A stretch of DNA of 64,000 bases from an uncultured Lactobacillus sp. (GTDB lineage: Bacteria; Bacillota; Bacilli; Lactobacillales; Lactobacillaceae), in NCBI GenBank assembly GCA_905204935.1, contig CAJLBJ010000004.1, forward strand, positions 1-64,000, in the 5' to 3' direction. Positions 22,453 through 34,395 of the stretch are shown piece after piece. The notes below the pieces were generated by a model. It was not told the DNA's origin, ran no database searches, and saw nothing but the letters and a program-made list of their open reading frames with translations. The position numbers were made by a program, and so were the translations under genes. Position 1 is the first letter of the stretch. Every line of letters begins with the position of its first letter.

Positions 22453-22589
22453 CTTTGTCAAATTAGGATGATAAAGTAGCTGCTAAAGATTAAATTTACT
22501 AACTTGGAGTTTGAAGCACTCTTTAGGAGAGGATTTTTGCCTTATTTTAGTAGAAAGTTTATTTAAATTTAAAAAAACAAATTTTAGTA

Positions 22590-22717
22590 AGTGTTTCAGA
22601 GCTACAGGCTATAAAATCAAAAAAATTGACTAACGAAACACTAAGAAAAGAATAAAAATTCTCTTAACCGTTTACATTTGCTAAAAAGTGCTCTAATATG
22701 GAAGTGACCGTTTTCTT
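22590..22717 (+). promoter_or_regulatory. ackA promoter with cre-like site
   Basis: TTTACA (22671-22676), 17 bases, TAATAT (22694-22699) forms a good promoter. GTGACCGTTTTCTT (22704-22717) just downstream resembles the site before glpK and may be a cre roadblock or activation element. Upstream an inverted repeat AGTGTTTC (22590-22597) and GAAACACT (22635-22642) is of unknown role. The remaining bases from 22453 show no gene. Confidence 0.6.
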
Positions 22718-22739
22718 TTAGTATAGGAGTGAATTTTAA

Positions 22740-23930
22740 ATGGAAAAAACAATTGTTATTAACTCAGGAAGCTCGAGTTTAAAATTTAAGTTATTTGCAA
22801 TACCAGATGAAGAAGTTTTGGCTAGTGGTTTAATTGAACGAATCGGTATTGAAGGCTCAGCAATTACCATCAAGTATGGTGCAGGCGAAAAGTTTACTAG
22901 TCAGGAAGATGTCAGTGATCATAAGATTGCTGTTGATAGATTGTTGGCATTGTTAGAAGAATTAGGAATTGTAAATGATTTAAATGAAATCACAGCTGTT
23001 GGTCATCGTGTGGTAGCTGGGGGCGAATATTTCAAGACTTCCGCTGTTATTGACGATAAAGTCATTGAACAAATTGATGAAATTGCTGATTTTGCGCCAT
23101 TGCATAACCCAGCTAATTTAATGGGAATTAAGGCCTTTAAAAAGGTCTTACCAGATGCGTTTAGTTTGGCAGCTTTTGATACTTCATTTCATCAAAGCAT
23201 TCCTGAAGAAAACTTCTTGTATAGCATACCTTATGAATGGTATGAACAATATGGGGTACGCCGTTATGGTGCACATGGCACAAGTCATCGCTATGTTGCC
23301 CAAGAAGCTGCAAAATTCTTAGGAAAACCACTTGAAGAATTGAAATTAATTACTTGTCATTTAGGTGCAGGTTCTTCAATTTGTGCTGTTAAAGATGGCA
23401 AATCATTTGATACATCAATGGGCTTTACACCATTAACTGGGGTAACGATGGCGACACGTTCGGGTGATATCGATGTGGCATTGTTGAACTATGTGATGGA
23501 TAAATTAGGCATCAAATCACTTGATGAAATGCTTTATATTTTAAATAACAAGTCTGGTTTGTTAGGAATTTCAGGTGTTTCACCAGATATGCGTGATATT
23601 TTAGCGGCTAAAGATGATAATAAACGTGCTAAATTAGCTTTAGATATCTTCGTGAAAAATGTTGTCAAATATATCGGTGAATACGTAGCTGAAATGGGTG
23701 GTGTTGATGGAATCATCTTTACAGCTGGTATTGGTGAAAATTCAGTGCCTGTAAGACAAATGGTAATGCAACGCCTAGCATATTTGGGCATTACCTGTGA
23801 TGATGCGGCTAACGCAGCTAATGAAGATGGCTACATTGCAACCAAAGATTCTAAAGTTGCAGTCTTGAAGATATCAACTGATGAAGAATTGATGATTGCT
23901 AGAGATGTAGAAGCCTTTAGAAATAAATAA
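22740..23930 (+). CDS. ackA: Acetate kinase
   Basis: The 396-residue kinase has the two acetate kinase signatures: MEKTIVINSGSSSLKFKLF at the N-terminus and the GTSHRYVAQEAAKFL segment, plus ITCHLGAGSSICAVKDGKS and FTAGIGENS. It converts acetyl phosphate and ADP to acetate and ATP. It is directly upstream of the phosphoketolase gene, which makes acetyl phosphate, so the two act in sequence though they have separate promoters and a terminator between them. AGGAG precedes ATG 22740. Confidence 0.98.
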   Translation: MEKTIVINSGSSSLKFKLFAIPDEEVLASGLIERIGIEGSAITIKYGAGEKFTSQEDVSDHKIAVDRLLALLEELGIVNDLNEITAVGHRVVAGGEYFKTSAVIDDKVIEQIDEIADFAPLHNPANLMGIKAFKKVLPDAFSLAAFDTSFHQSIPEENFLYSIPYEWYEQYGVRRYGAHGTSHRYVAQEAAKFLGKPLEELKLITCHLGAGSSICAVKDGKSFDTSMGFTPLTGVTMATRSGDIDVALLNYVMDKLGIKSLDEMLYILNNKSGLLGISGVSPDMRDILAAKDDNKRAKLALDIFVKNVVKYIGEYVAEMGGVDGIIFTAGIGENSVPVRQMVMQRLAYLGITCDDAANAANEDGYIATKDSKVAVLKISTDEELMIARDVEAFRNK

Positions 23931-23939
23931 AATGAAATT

Positions 23940-23980
23940 AATCCTTCTTAACTAATAAAATAGTTTGGAAGGATTTTTTT
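23940..23980 (+). terminator. Terminator after ackA
   Basis: AATCCTTC (23940-23947) pairs with GAAGGATT (23968-23975), with inner AACTA/TAGTT pairing, then a T run. Confidence 0.85.
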
Positions 23981-24040
23981 ATTGGTTGTTTTTTAACAAA
24001 AATTCCCCCAAAAAGTGGAACGTACCAATTTTTATAATGG

Positions 24041-24069
24041 TTGACATTTTTAAGATAGAGCGTTATCAT
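24041..24069 (+). promoter_or_regulatory. xpkA promoter
   Basis: TTGACA (24041-24046), 17 bases, TATCAT (24064-24069), followed by AAAGGAG before the xpkA start. Near-consensus spacing fits strong expression of a central enzyme. Confidence 0.75.
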
Positions 24070-24110
24070 GTGAGTGTAGAAAATAAAACGAACAAAGGAG
24101 TCTAGCTCAC

Positions 24111-26480
24111 ATGACAGTAGATTACTCATCCAAGCAATATTTAGATAAACTTGATGCATATTGGCGCGCTGCTAATTACGTTTCTGTAGGGCAACTTTAT
24201 TTGAAAGATAATCCACTTTTACGTCGTCCACTACAAGCTAGTGATGTAAAGATTAAACCAATCGGCCATTGGGGCACAATTTCAGGGCAAAACTTTATTT
24301 ATGCTCATTTAAACCGTGTCATCAACAAATATGACTTGAACATGTTTTATGTTGAAGGTCCAGGACATGGTGGCCAAGTGATGGTTTCAAACTCTTATCT
24401 TGACGGTAGTTATACTGAAATTTATCCAGAGATCACGCAAGATGAACAAGGGATGCAAAAATTATTCAAGCGTTTCTCATTCCCAGGTGGGGTGGCTTCA
24501 CATGCGGCACCTGAAACACCAGGTTCGATTCATGAAGGTGGCGAATTAGGTTATTCCATCTCCCATGCTGTCGGGGCAATCTTAGATAATCCTGATTTGA
24601 TTGTCGTACCAGTTGTTGGTGATGGGGAAGCAGAAACTGGTCCATTGGCAACTTCATGGCAATCTAACAAGTTCATCAACCCAATCAATGACGGAGCCAT
24701 CTTGCCAATCTTAGATATCAACGGCTTTAAGATTTCTAACCCAACAATCATGTCACGTGAATCTGATGAAACTCTACAAAAATTCTTTGAAGGGATGGGT
24801 TGGCATCCAATCTTTGTCGAAGGTGACGATCCAGCAGTGATGCATCCAGCGATGGCTAAAGCATTAGATGAAGCAATCGAAGAAATCAAGACAATCCAAA
24901 AGCATGCGCGTGAAAATAACGATGCAAGCTTACCAACTTGGCCAATGATTGTCTTGCGGACACCAAAAGGTTGGACAGGTCCTAAATTCTGGGATAACAA
25001 GCCAATCGAAAACTCCTTTAGAGCACACCAAGTGCCACTTCCAGTTGATCAAAATCATATGGAACATGCCGATGCTTTGGAAGAATGGTTAAAGAGCTAT
25101 CGCCCAGAAGAATTATTCGATGAAAATGGGGCTTTGAAAGCCGAGATCGCAGAAATTGCGCCAAAAGGTGACAAGCGCATGGCGGCTAACCCACATACTA
25201 ACCCAGGTAAATTAATTCGTGATTTAAACAAACCTGATTTTCGCAAATTTGCTGTTGATACTACTACGCCAGGGCAAACCGTGGCGCAAGATATGAGTAT
25301 CTTAGGTAAATATTTAGAAGCTGTTTTAGCTGAAAATGAGGCAAACAAGAACTTTAGAATTTTTGGACCAGACGAAACAATGTCCAATCGTTTGGCACCA
25401 ATCTTTGAACAAACGAACCGTCAATGGTTACCAGCTATCAAAGAACCAAACGATGAATTCTTAGCACCAAGTGGTCGTGTAATTGATTCACAATTATCCG
25501 AACATCAAGCAGAAGGTTTCTTAGAAGGTTATGTCTTGACTGGTCGTCATGGTTTCTTTGCAAGTTATGAAGCATTCTTGCGTGTTGTTGATTCGATGTT
25601 AACGCAACACTTCAAATGGTTAAGAAAAGCTAAGGAACAACCTTGGAGAACTTCTGTGCCATCATTAAACGTTGTAGCTACTTCAACTGTGTTCCAACAA
25701 GATCACAACGGCTACACACACCAAGATCCAGGTTTATTAGCACATTTAGCCGACAAGAAACCTGAATTCATCCGTGAATACTTGCCAGCTGATGCAAATA
25801 CTTTATTAGCAGTCTTTGATAAAGTTTTAAATGATCGTGATAAGATCAACTTGATTGTTTCATCCAAGCACCCACGTCAACAATTCTACTCGGCTGCCGA
25901 AGCTAAAGAATTAGTCGACAATGGGCTTAAGATTATCGATTGGGCTTCAACTGATCAAAATGCTGAACCTGATTTGGTAATTGCTGCAGCTGGGACCGAA
26001 CCAAACTTGGAAGCTTTAGCTGCAATTTCAATCTTGCATGAAAAATTACCAGAATTGAAGATTCGTTTCATCAATGTGGTTGATTTATTGAAACTACGCA
26101 GTCCAAAAGTTGACCCACGTGGCTTAAGTGATGAAGAATTTGACTTCTACTTCACCAAGGATAAACCGGTTATCTTTGCTTTCCATGGCTATGAAGGCTT
26201 GATTCGTGACATCTTCTTTGATCGTCACAACCATAACTTATATATCCATGGTTACCGTGAAAACGGTGATATCACAACCCCATTTGATATGCGTGTTGTT
26301 AACCAAATGGATCGCTTCGACTTGGTTAAAGATGCCTTGTTAAGCCAACCAAACGCACAACAATACGGACAAATCATTGCTGAAATGGATAGCATTATCG
26401 CTAAACACCATCAATATATCCGTGATGAAGGTACCGATTTACCAGAAGTTGAAAACTGGGAATGGAAACCATTAAAATAA
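24111..26480 (+). CDS. xpkA: Xylulose-5-phosphate/fructose-6-phosphate phosphoketolase
   Basis: This 789-residue thiamine-diphosphate enzyme splits xylulose-5-phosphate to acetyl phosphate and glyceraldehyde-3-phosphate. Family landmarks: [18 protein letters not shown] near residue 50, [28 protein letters not shown], the ThDP-binding [16 protein letters not shown], and the conserved [12 protein letters not shown] and [15 protein letters not shown] ([11 protein letters not shown]) segments. Length is normal and there is no interruption. It is the key enzyme of the heterofermentative pathway. Together with ackA and the gluconokinase at 37.6 kb it suggests pentose phosphate-type catabolism. Confidence 0.98.
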   Translation: MTVDYSSKQYLDKLDAYWRAANYVSVGQLYLKDNPLLRRPLQASDVKIKPIGHWGTISGQNFIYAHLNRVINKYDLNMFYVEGPGHGGQVMVSNSYLDGSYTEIYPEITQDEQGMQKLFKRFSFPGGVASHAAPETPGSIHEGGELGYSISHAVGAILDNPDLIVVPVVGDGEAETGPLATSWQSNKFINPINDGAILPILDINGFKISNPTIMSRESDETLQKFFEGMGWHPIFVEGDDPAVMHPAMAKALDEAIEEIKTIQKHARENNDASLPTWPMIVLRTPKGWTGPKFWDNKPIENSFRAHQVPLPVDQNHMEHADALEEWLKSYRPEELFDENGALKAEIAEIAPKGDKRMAANPHTNPGKLIRDLNKPDFRKFAVDTTTPGQTVAQDMSILGKYLEAVLAENEANKNFRIFGPDETMSNRLAPIFEQTNRQWLPAIKEPNDEFLAPSGRVIDSQLSEHQAEGFLEGYVLTGRHGFFASYEAFLRVVDSMLTQHFKWLRKAKEQPWRTSVPSLNVVATSTVFQQDHNGYTHQDPGLLAHLADKKPEFIREYLPADANTLLAVFDKVLNDRDKINLIVSSKHPRQQFYSAAEAKELVDNGLKIIDWASTDQNAEPDLVIAAAGTEPNLEALAAISILHEKLPELKIRFINVVDLLKLRSPKVDPRGLSDEEFDFYFTKDKPVIFAFHGYEGLIRDIFFDRHNHNLYIHGYRENGDITTPFDMRVVNQMDRFDLVKDALLSQPNAQQYGQIIAEMDSIIAKHHQYIRDEGTDLPEVENWEWKPLK

Positions 26481-26547
26481 GAGGCTGAAAAAACCACAGC
26501 TTCAATAAAAAAAGAAGGCTCACGTCAATTTTGAACGTGAGCCTTTT
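26481..26547 (+). repeat. Double-hairpin 3' element with terminator (copy 1)
   Basis: Directly after the xpkA stop, GAGGCTG pairs with CAGCTTC, then AAGGCTCACGT (26515-26525) pairs with ACGTGAGCCTT (26535-26545), with a T tract. The stem serves xpkA, and its complement could serve the convergent gntR gene. A clearly related element lies at 58331-58395 on the minus strand. Confidence 0.75.
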
Positions 26548-26549
26548 TG

Positions 26550-27251
26550 TTAATCCATCGTGCTACTTTGAATAAAGAAGCGAGAATTTTGATAATTATA
26601 GGTCGTAAACGAATAGTCAAACGGTAATCCGGAAGCAAGGTAATAGATTTCGTGGACTTCTAAGGTTGGAGCCTTGGGAGCTAAACTTAATAAAGTAGCT
26701 TCGGAGTCACTTAATTCACGGATACGCATGTACTTATCGGAAAAACTGATGTGATGGCCTAATTCGTGAATATAGGCAAACATCGAGCCTTGGGCGATTT
26801 GTTCGTTGACAAATGGCACAATGCTTTTTCTAAAATAAGATTCTTCAATACATAATGGTCGTCCATTGATGTAACGAATACGTTTAATATGATAAAAATC
26901 CTCAGCGCCACATTTAAAAGCACTTTGAATCTCTTTAGGAGCGGTGATGACCTCTAATTCGATGACCTTGGCAGCTGAAGTGTGCTTGGATAGATCGCTA
27001 GTAAAGCCGTTACTTTCCAAAAAGTTAACGTAACCATCGCGTTTCGGGCGACGAACAAATGTCCCGCTGCCTTGGACTTGATAGATTAGCCCCCGTTTTT
27101 GTAAAATTTCAAAGGCTTTGACGAGTGTGCTTTTACTGATTTGATATTTGGCTAAAAGTTCATTGAAAATAGGTAGTTTAGCGCCTTGTTCGAGCTCGTT
27201 ATCGATGATATATTGCTCGAGTTTTTGGGCGATTTCGATATATTTAGGCAA
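26550..27251 (-). CDS. GntR/HutC-family regulator, likely controls the adjacent GH1 gene
   Basis: The 233-residue protein has an N-terminal winged helix (LPIFNELLAKYQISKSTLVKAFEILQKRGLIYQVQGSGTFV) and a UTRA effector domain ending YSFTTYNYQNSRFFIQSS. The start is TTG 27251 with GGAGGG eight bases upstream. It is divergent from the GH1 gene, whose promoter carries two ATTGTGAAT copies exactly 20 bases apart that could be its operators. By family analogy (BglR/TreR type) the ligand would be a phosphorylated glucoside. The gene is intact even though the nearby PTS gene is broken. Confidence 0.88.
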   Translation of the reverse strand: MPKYIEIAQKLEQYIIDNELEQGAKLPIFNELLAKYQISKSTLVKAFEILQKRGLIYQVQGSGTFVRRPKRDGYVNFLESNGFTSDLSKHTSAAKVIELEVITAPKEIQSAFKCGAEDFYHIKRIRYINGRPLCIEESYFRKSIVPFVNEQIAQGSMFAYIHELGHHISFSDKYMRIRELSDSEATLLSLAPKAPTLEVHEIYYLASGLPFDYSFTTYNYQNSRFFIQSSTMD

Positions 27252-27313
27252 AATTTTACCCTCCTTATTAAAATGTTGCTTCTAAATAATATTATAAACT
27301 AATGGAAGCGTTC

Positions 27314-27349
27314 TTGACAAATTGTGAATATTGTTTTAAAATTGTGAAT
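27314..27349 (+). promoter_or_regulatory. GH1 gene promoter with paired candidate operators
   Basis: TTGACA (27314-27319), 17 bases, TAAAAT (27337-27342). ATTGTGAAT occurs at 27321-27329 and 27341-27349, in the spacer and across the -10 end, two helical turns apart. This is a plausible GntR binding arrangement. Confidence 0.6.
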
Positions 27350-27362
27350 GCAAAAAATAAGA

Positions 27363-27465
27363 ATGAGGAAGTTTTGATTTACGTCAGTGTAGACACGGTC
27401 AAATTAAACGAAGCAACGTTCAAATATGTAGTTTCGGCCAAGCAAGACGTAAAATGCAGCCTCAT
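27363..27465 (+). ncRNA. Candidate structured 5' leader of the GH1 gene
   Basis: Two nested arms can pair: ATGAGG (27363-27368) with CCTCAT (27460-27465), and TTTACGTC (27378-27385) with GACGTAAA (27446-27453), enclosing about 60 bases with an AACG/CGTT hairpin. The 5' leader is about 180 bases long. No known riboswitch or T-box was recognised. One frame is also open for about 40 codons across it, so a gene scrap is an alternative. Confidence 0.35.
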
Positions 27466-27516
27466 ATAAAACACAAAATAAAAAAGTTGGCGGAAAAGAC
27501 GTTATTTTAGAATTAA

Positions 27517-28959
<1,443 letters not shown>

Positions 28960-28963
28960 TTTT

Positions 28964-28991
28964 AAAGGACCATTTTAAGTGGTCCTTTTTT
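28964..28991 (+). terminator. Terminator after the GH1 gene
   Basis: AAAGGACCA (28964-28972) pairs with TGGTCCTTT (28980-28988), then a T run. From 28992 to 29183 I see no gene or clear regulatory element. Confidence 0.88.
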
Positions 28992-29183
28992 GTTTGGGAA
29001 AAAGTTATTTAAGAAACAATTTTAAAAAATGTCGCATAAAAAACAAACTTAGAGTTGCTTCAACCTTATTAAATCAACAATTGTCAGTGGTTTATACAAA
29101 TGTTAATGCAAAAAATAACTTATTGGTACTTAAAAAATAGGTCGGTCCAAAATATAATAAAATCATAGAAAGTGTTTTCTTGC

Positions 29184-30344
29184 ATGGATATTGAAGTTTT
29201 CTTAGCGCGCAATTTACCATTAGATCCACATAAAAATATGATGGCAACACTTTTGGGAAAGAATTGGACAGATTGGTTTAATATTCCATATAACCTATCA
29301 ATGGGGATCATGACGGTTTATGTCATGTTAGGGATTGCTAAAAGTTTATCCGAATATTACAAAATAGACTCTTTAGCAACACAAATCATGTCGTTTGTTA
29401 CTTTGTTTATCTTAACACCAGTAACTACAACTAAAGATGGCTTGATGTTTTTACCAATGGATAACTTGAGTGCTTCAGGACTTTTTTAAGGCATGTTTGT
29501 CACCATTGGAACGGTAGAAATCATGCGCTGGGTTTTGAGTCGTGGTTGGAAGATTAGAATGCCTGATTCAGTGCCAGAAAATGTTAGCCGTTCATTTGAA
29601 GCATTGATTCCTGGTTTATTTGTCTTTGCGATCTTTGATGTGATTCGTTTTATCTTTACGGTGATACCATTTGATTCAGCGCAAGCCTTTATCTTTAAAT
29701 TCTTACAAACACCATTGACATCTTTAGAAGCTTCTTACCCAGCAACTTTAGTTATTGAAGTTTTTGCGACAATTCTTTTTTCTTTTGGTTTGCATGGGCC
29801 AAACATTATCGGTGGGGTAATGAATCCAATTTGGTTATCTTTAACCGCACAAAATGCTGCCGCTTATGCAGCTGGTAAGGCTTTACCTAACATCGTTAAC
29901 GGACAATTTGATGCAAACTACGTTAAATTAGGTGGCTGTGGTTGTACAATTGGTTTAGCAATTATTGCAGCTTTCATGGCTAAATCTGATCAATATAAGA
30001 CTTTAGGACGTTTAGGAATCGTACCAGGTTTCTTTAATATCAATGAACCATTAATCTTTGGGATTCCAATCGTGTTAAATCCAATCATGATGATTCCATT
30101 TATCTTATCACCGGTGATTTTTGTTTCATTATCTTATTTTGTAATGAAAATTGGCTTGGTACCAATCGCAAATGAGGTTAATATTCCATGGACAACACCA
30201 CCAATCATCGCTGGTTTTTTGATTAGTGGTTGGAAGGGTGCACTTTTCCAATTAGTTGAAATCGTCGTTTCGATGGCTTGGTGGTATCCATTCTTTAAGA
30301 TTGTTGATAAACAAGCGCTTGAACAAGAACAAAAACAAGCTTAA
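29184..30344 (+). pseudogene. PTS EIIC, lactose/cellobiose family, N-terminally truncated with an in-frame stop
   Basis: The remnant covers most of a CelB-type EIIC: PLDPHKNMMATLLGKNWTDW, then after an in-frame TAA (29487-29489) the same frame continues GMFVTIGTVEIMRW, KIRMPDSVPENVSRSFEALIPGLF and the conserved loop GRLGIVPGFFNINEPLIFGIPIVLNP. The first roughly 60 residues of the family, including the early membrane spans, are missing, and upstream DNA offers no start. It follows the GH1 gene and was probably its permease. An intact relative sits at 61580-62911. Two independent lesions make function very unlikely. Confidence 0.88.
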
Positions 30345-30398
30345 AATTAAATGTTTTGACAAAAAATAACCGTCAGCGGTGCTAATAAAAATTAAAGT

Positions 30399-30433
30399 CC
30401 TCTTTACTGGAATTTCTGGTAAAGAGGTTTTTT
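30399..30433 (+). terminator. Terminator before glpK
   Basis: CCTCTTTAC (30399-30407) pairs with GTAAAGAGG (30419-30427) followed by T6. The terminator after the sulfatase gene (58228-58267) shares the CTCTTTACTG arm. Confidence 0.85.
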
Positions 30434-30533
30434 GTTTGGCAGCCAATAGATTGTAAGTTAGTTAAAATAAGGAGAGTGTTTTAGCGAGTTAAATAATATT
30501 AATAAATTAAGCTGTCTGCAACTTATTTAAATG

Positions 30534-30569
30534 GTATACTTTTGGTGTAAATAAAGTGAGCGTTTTCTT
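30534..30569 (+). promoter_or_regulatory. glpK promoter -10 and cre-like site
   Basis: TATACT (30534-30539) is a likely -10 box; the -35 is weak. GTGAGCGTTTTCTT (30556-30569) is close to the cre consensus on its complement (AAGAAAACGCTCAC) and lies just downstream, where CcpA would block elongation. Confidence 0.5.
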
Positions 30570-30587
30570 TTTTGGGAGGTATTTTAA

Positions 30588-32111
<1,524 letters not shown>

Positions 32112-32160
32112 GTCAGCTATTTAAAAGTAACAAGCAAATGATTTAAACGACATATAAAAA

Positions 32161-32275
32161 CAGCGACAAAAGGTTTCAGACTTTGGTTATAGCTGGGTAC
32201 CGGTATTAGGACCAATCGTTGGAGGAACAATCGGGGGCATTACTTTTCAACTTATTACCTTAAAAATGACGACTA
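32161..32275 (+). pseudogene. Remnant of a glycerol facilitator (GlpF) C-terminus
   Basis: Downstream of glpK a short open segment encodes DFGYSWVPVLGPIVGGTIGG then ITFQLI. This is the characteristic last helix region of aquaglyceroporins (consensus SYAWVPVxGPxxGGxxGA). The remaining roughly 200 residues of a MIP protein, including both NPA motifs, are absent; only about 100 bases separate it from glpK. It reads as the residue of a deletion. It has no start codon or ribosome site. Confidence 0.75.
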
Positions 32276-32281
32276 AGTTTT

Positions 32282-32310
32282 GGCAATCACTTTTGGTGGT
32301 TGCCTTTTTT
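32282..32310 (+). terminator. Terminator of the former glpK-glpF transcript
   Basis: GGCAATCAC (32282-32290) pairs with GTGGTTGCC (32296-32304, one G-T pair), followed by TTTTTT. Confidence 0.85.
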
Positions 32311-32316
32311 AGTGCG

Positions 32317-32343
32317 CAAAAAAACACGCTTTACGGGCGTGTT
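32317..32343 (-). terminator. Terminator overlapping the apbE stop codon
   Basis: On the minus strand AACACGC pairs with GCGTGTT (32323-32329 and 32337-32343), then a T tract. The stem includes the apbE stop codon. Confidence 0.75.
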
Positions 32344-33341
32344 TGAATTTCAAATGCAGGATTTAAGATTTTTAGATCGCTAGGTTTAAAGCCACTCAAC
32401 CAGATCTTTTGGTCTTTAGTGACAAAGACTGCACCGTATAAATCAGCGTTGGTCCAGTTAGTTTGGGGTTGTCCGGCAAAAAAGAGGTTAGTTGTTTCAA
32501 TCTCACCATCAAGTGAATATTTGGAAAAGACGGTGACACTGGCAAGGTCGTTTTCCTTAGGATATCCGTTAAGTGAATCTAAAATATGGTGGTATGAATG
32601 GCCGTTGTATTCGAAACGGCGTTCATAAATCCCACTAGTCACAATCGAGCAAGGTGGCATTTTGACAGCGGCGATTACTTGACCACGGGTGTTATTGGGA
32701 TCTTGAATGCCAATGCGCCATAATTGATCGGGGTGGACGGGTTGAGGTCCCATCAAAAGTAAATTACCGCCTAAATCGATGATACCATTGTGCAGATCAT
32801 AAGCACGCCATAAATCTTGGATGCGATCAGCGATATAACCTTTAGCAATGCCACCTAAATCAAGTTCCATTCCTTTTAAAGGTAAATAGACACTTAAATT
32901 GGTCGGGTTGATTTGAATTTTTTGGGCATCAATAAGTTGTAATTTAGCTTCAATATCGGCTTTTTTCGGTAAGTTAGCGCCAACAAAGCCAATCTTCCAC
33001 AATTTGACGAGCGGTCCGATCGCGGCGTTAAAACCACGATTTTGGCAGCTGACTTGCCAAGCTTTTTGAATTAAGTTAAAAGTTGGATAACTGACTTGAA
33101 CGGGATGTTTGCCGGCAGCTTGATTGATTGCCATCACCTCGGAATTAGTACGATTGACGGTCAACAGATCTTCATAAGACTGGATGAGCTCAAAAGCTTT
33201 ATCGAGTTGACTTTCATAGGCCGTGCCAAATAAAGTTAAGTTGATCGTCGTCCCTAACGCACGATACGTTTTAGTAAGTCTACGTTGACTAAGCTGAGGG
33301 ATAAATTCTGGGTGAATGTCTGGCCAAAGCAGTGTACTCAT
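32331..33341 (-). CDS. apbE: FAD:protein FMN transferase (ApbE family)
   Basis: The 336-residue protein has ApbE landmarks: YRALGTTINLTLFG, AIGPLVKLWKIG, the GMELDLGGIAKGYIADRI segment, GIIDLGGNL, VTSGIYERRFEYNGHSYHHILD and SLDGEIETTNLFF near the end. There is no lipoprotein signal, unlike many ApbE proteins, so it is cytoplasmic. It attaches FMN covalently to a Thr in partner FMN_bind domains. The divergent reductase gene encodes such a domain (ITGASATS), giving an obvious partner, but that gene is broken. The start ATG overlaps the LysR stop (ATGA), so the two were translationally coupled. Confidence 0.9.
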   Translation of the reverse strand: MSTLLWPDIHPEFIPQLSQRRLTKTYRALGTTINLTLFGTAYESQLDKAFELIQSYEDLLTVNRTNSEVMAINQAAGKHPVQVSYPTFNLIQKAWQVSCQNRGFNAAIGPLVKLWKIGFVGANLPKKADIEAKLQLIDAQKIQINPTNLSVYLPLKGMELDLGGIAKGYIADRIQDLWRAYDLHNGIIDLGGNLLLMGPQPVHPDQLWRIGIQDPNNTRGQVIAAVKMPPCSIVTSGIYERRFEYNGHSYHHILDSLNGYPKENDLASVTVFSKYSLDGEIETTNLFFAGQPQTNWTNADLYGAVFVTKDQKIWLSGFKPSDLKILNPAFEIQTRP

Positions 33342-34273
33342 TTAAATATCTTCCCTTCGTGTTGGGTTTGAAAAATAGTTTGTAAAAATAATGCCATTTC
33401 TGCGACAAAAAGATCGGCATTTTTAGCATAGCTAATACCTAAATTAAGGTTAAGCATTTCTTTTGGAAAAAGCAAGATGTTAACGGGACTTTGTGGTGTT
33501 AAACAATGCTTGACGACCGGTAAAGAACTAACGGTTATACCTAAGCCTTTGGCTGCAGCTAAGGTAGTTGCTATTGAATTAGACAGACTCAGACAGTGCT
33601 TGATTTGAATTCCATGATCGCTAAAAAGATGGTCAATCATGTTTTGAAAAGAAGACGTGCCTGAAAGACGAATGAAATTTTGGCCACTTAACGCTTGAAG
33701 TTACGTGTAAGTTAAAGTTCGCAGGCGTTTATTTGGTTGATAAAGAGATGCATTTTCGGGCACAACTAAACAAAGTTGATCGTTTCGGAGATAAAGAACT
33801 TTAAGCGTAGGATCATTGATAATCCGACCAATGAAGAGATTAACCTGACTGTTAGCAAGTTGATTAGCGACACGATTGGTTGTTTCTTCGATGACTTTAA
33901 GGTTTAAATCAGGATATTGATATTGAACTTTTTGTAAAATATCTGGTAGATCGATAGCCGAAAACGGTTGGTTGATGGCTAAAGTTAAGTGCCCAGCTTG
34001 TGTTTTACTTAAAATTTCGAGTTGTTGTGTTAATTCTTGGCTAGTTTGGCGCATTTTTTGGAGCCCATTTAATAAGGTCTGCCCTACTAGGGTTAGTGAG
34101 ATTGGATTTTTTTGACGTTCAACGAGTTGAACTTGGTATTTTTCTTCGGCCTGTTTTAAGATGCGACTGACGTAAGGTTGACTGACATAAAGTTCTTGGG
34201 CAACCTTGGTTAACGTTTCAGCTTGCTTGACACTGGTAAGAAGTTTTTCTAAAAATTCAAGTTGTTCATTCAT
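33338..34273 (-). pseudogene. LysR-family regulator with a premature in-frame stop
   Basis: The N-terminal half shows a LysR helix-turn-helix (LTKVAQELYVSQPYVSRILKQAEEKYQVQLVER) and linker. An in-frame TAA at 33701-33703 ends it after RLRTLTYT. The same frame continues immediately with LQALSGQNFIRLSGTSSFQ and the rest of the effector domain to the stop at 33338. Only the one nonsense codon separates the parts. ATG 34273 has AGAGGTGAG upstream. LysR genes beside such flavin reductases (for example the hydroxycinnamate reductase loci of lactobacilli) act as activators. The 193-residue fragment would keep DNA binding but lose much of the effector domain. Confidence 0.85.
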
Positions 34274-34294
34274 GATGCTCACCTCTTTTTTGTT

Positions 34295-34310
34295 ATAACT
34301 AATTAGTTAT
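34295..34310. promoter_or_regulatory. Perfect palindrome, likely LysR operator
   Basis: ATAACTAATTAGTTAT is a perfect 16-base palindrome in the 120-base divergent region between the LysR and reductase genes, 20 bases upstream of the regulator. A cre-like TGTAAACGTTTTA lies at about 34368 before the reductase gene. Confidence 0.6.
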
Positions 34311-34395
34311 GATGATGAAACTAAATAAGCATTTAACATTATTGATAAAAAGGTTGATAATTTAAGTGTAAACGTTTTATTTAGGGAATGTTAGC

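Noticed and set aside
22590..22620. Sequence GTGTTTCAGAGCTACAGGCT resembles the start of a type II-A CRISPR repeat or tracrRNA
   Set aside because: It is a single copy with no second repeat, no spacers and no cas genes nearby; the resemblance is limited to a few bases.
24551..25000. 149-residue minus-strand open frame opposite xpkA
   Set aside because: It is an antisense shadow of the phosphoketolase coding sequence with no start signals of its own.
27378..27465. Open frame of about 40 codons (IYVSVDTVKLNEATFKYVVS and following) in the GH1 leader
   Set aside because: An open run of this length is not rare by chance, it has no ribosome site and no family resemblance; it is kept only as an alternative explanation of the leader.
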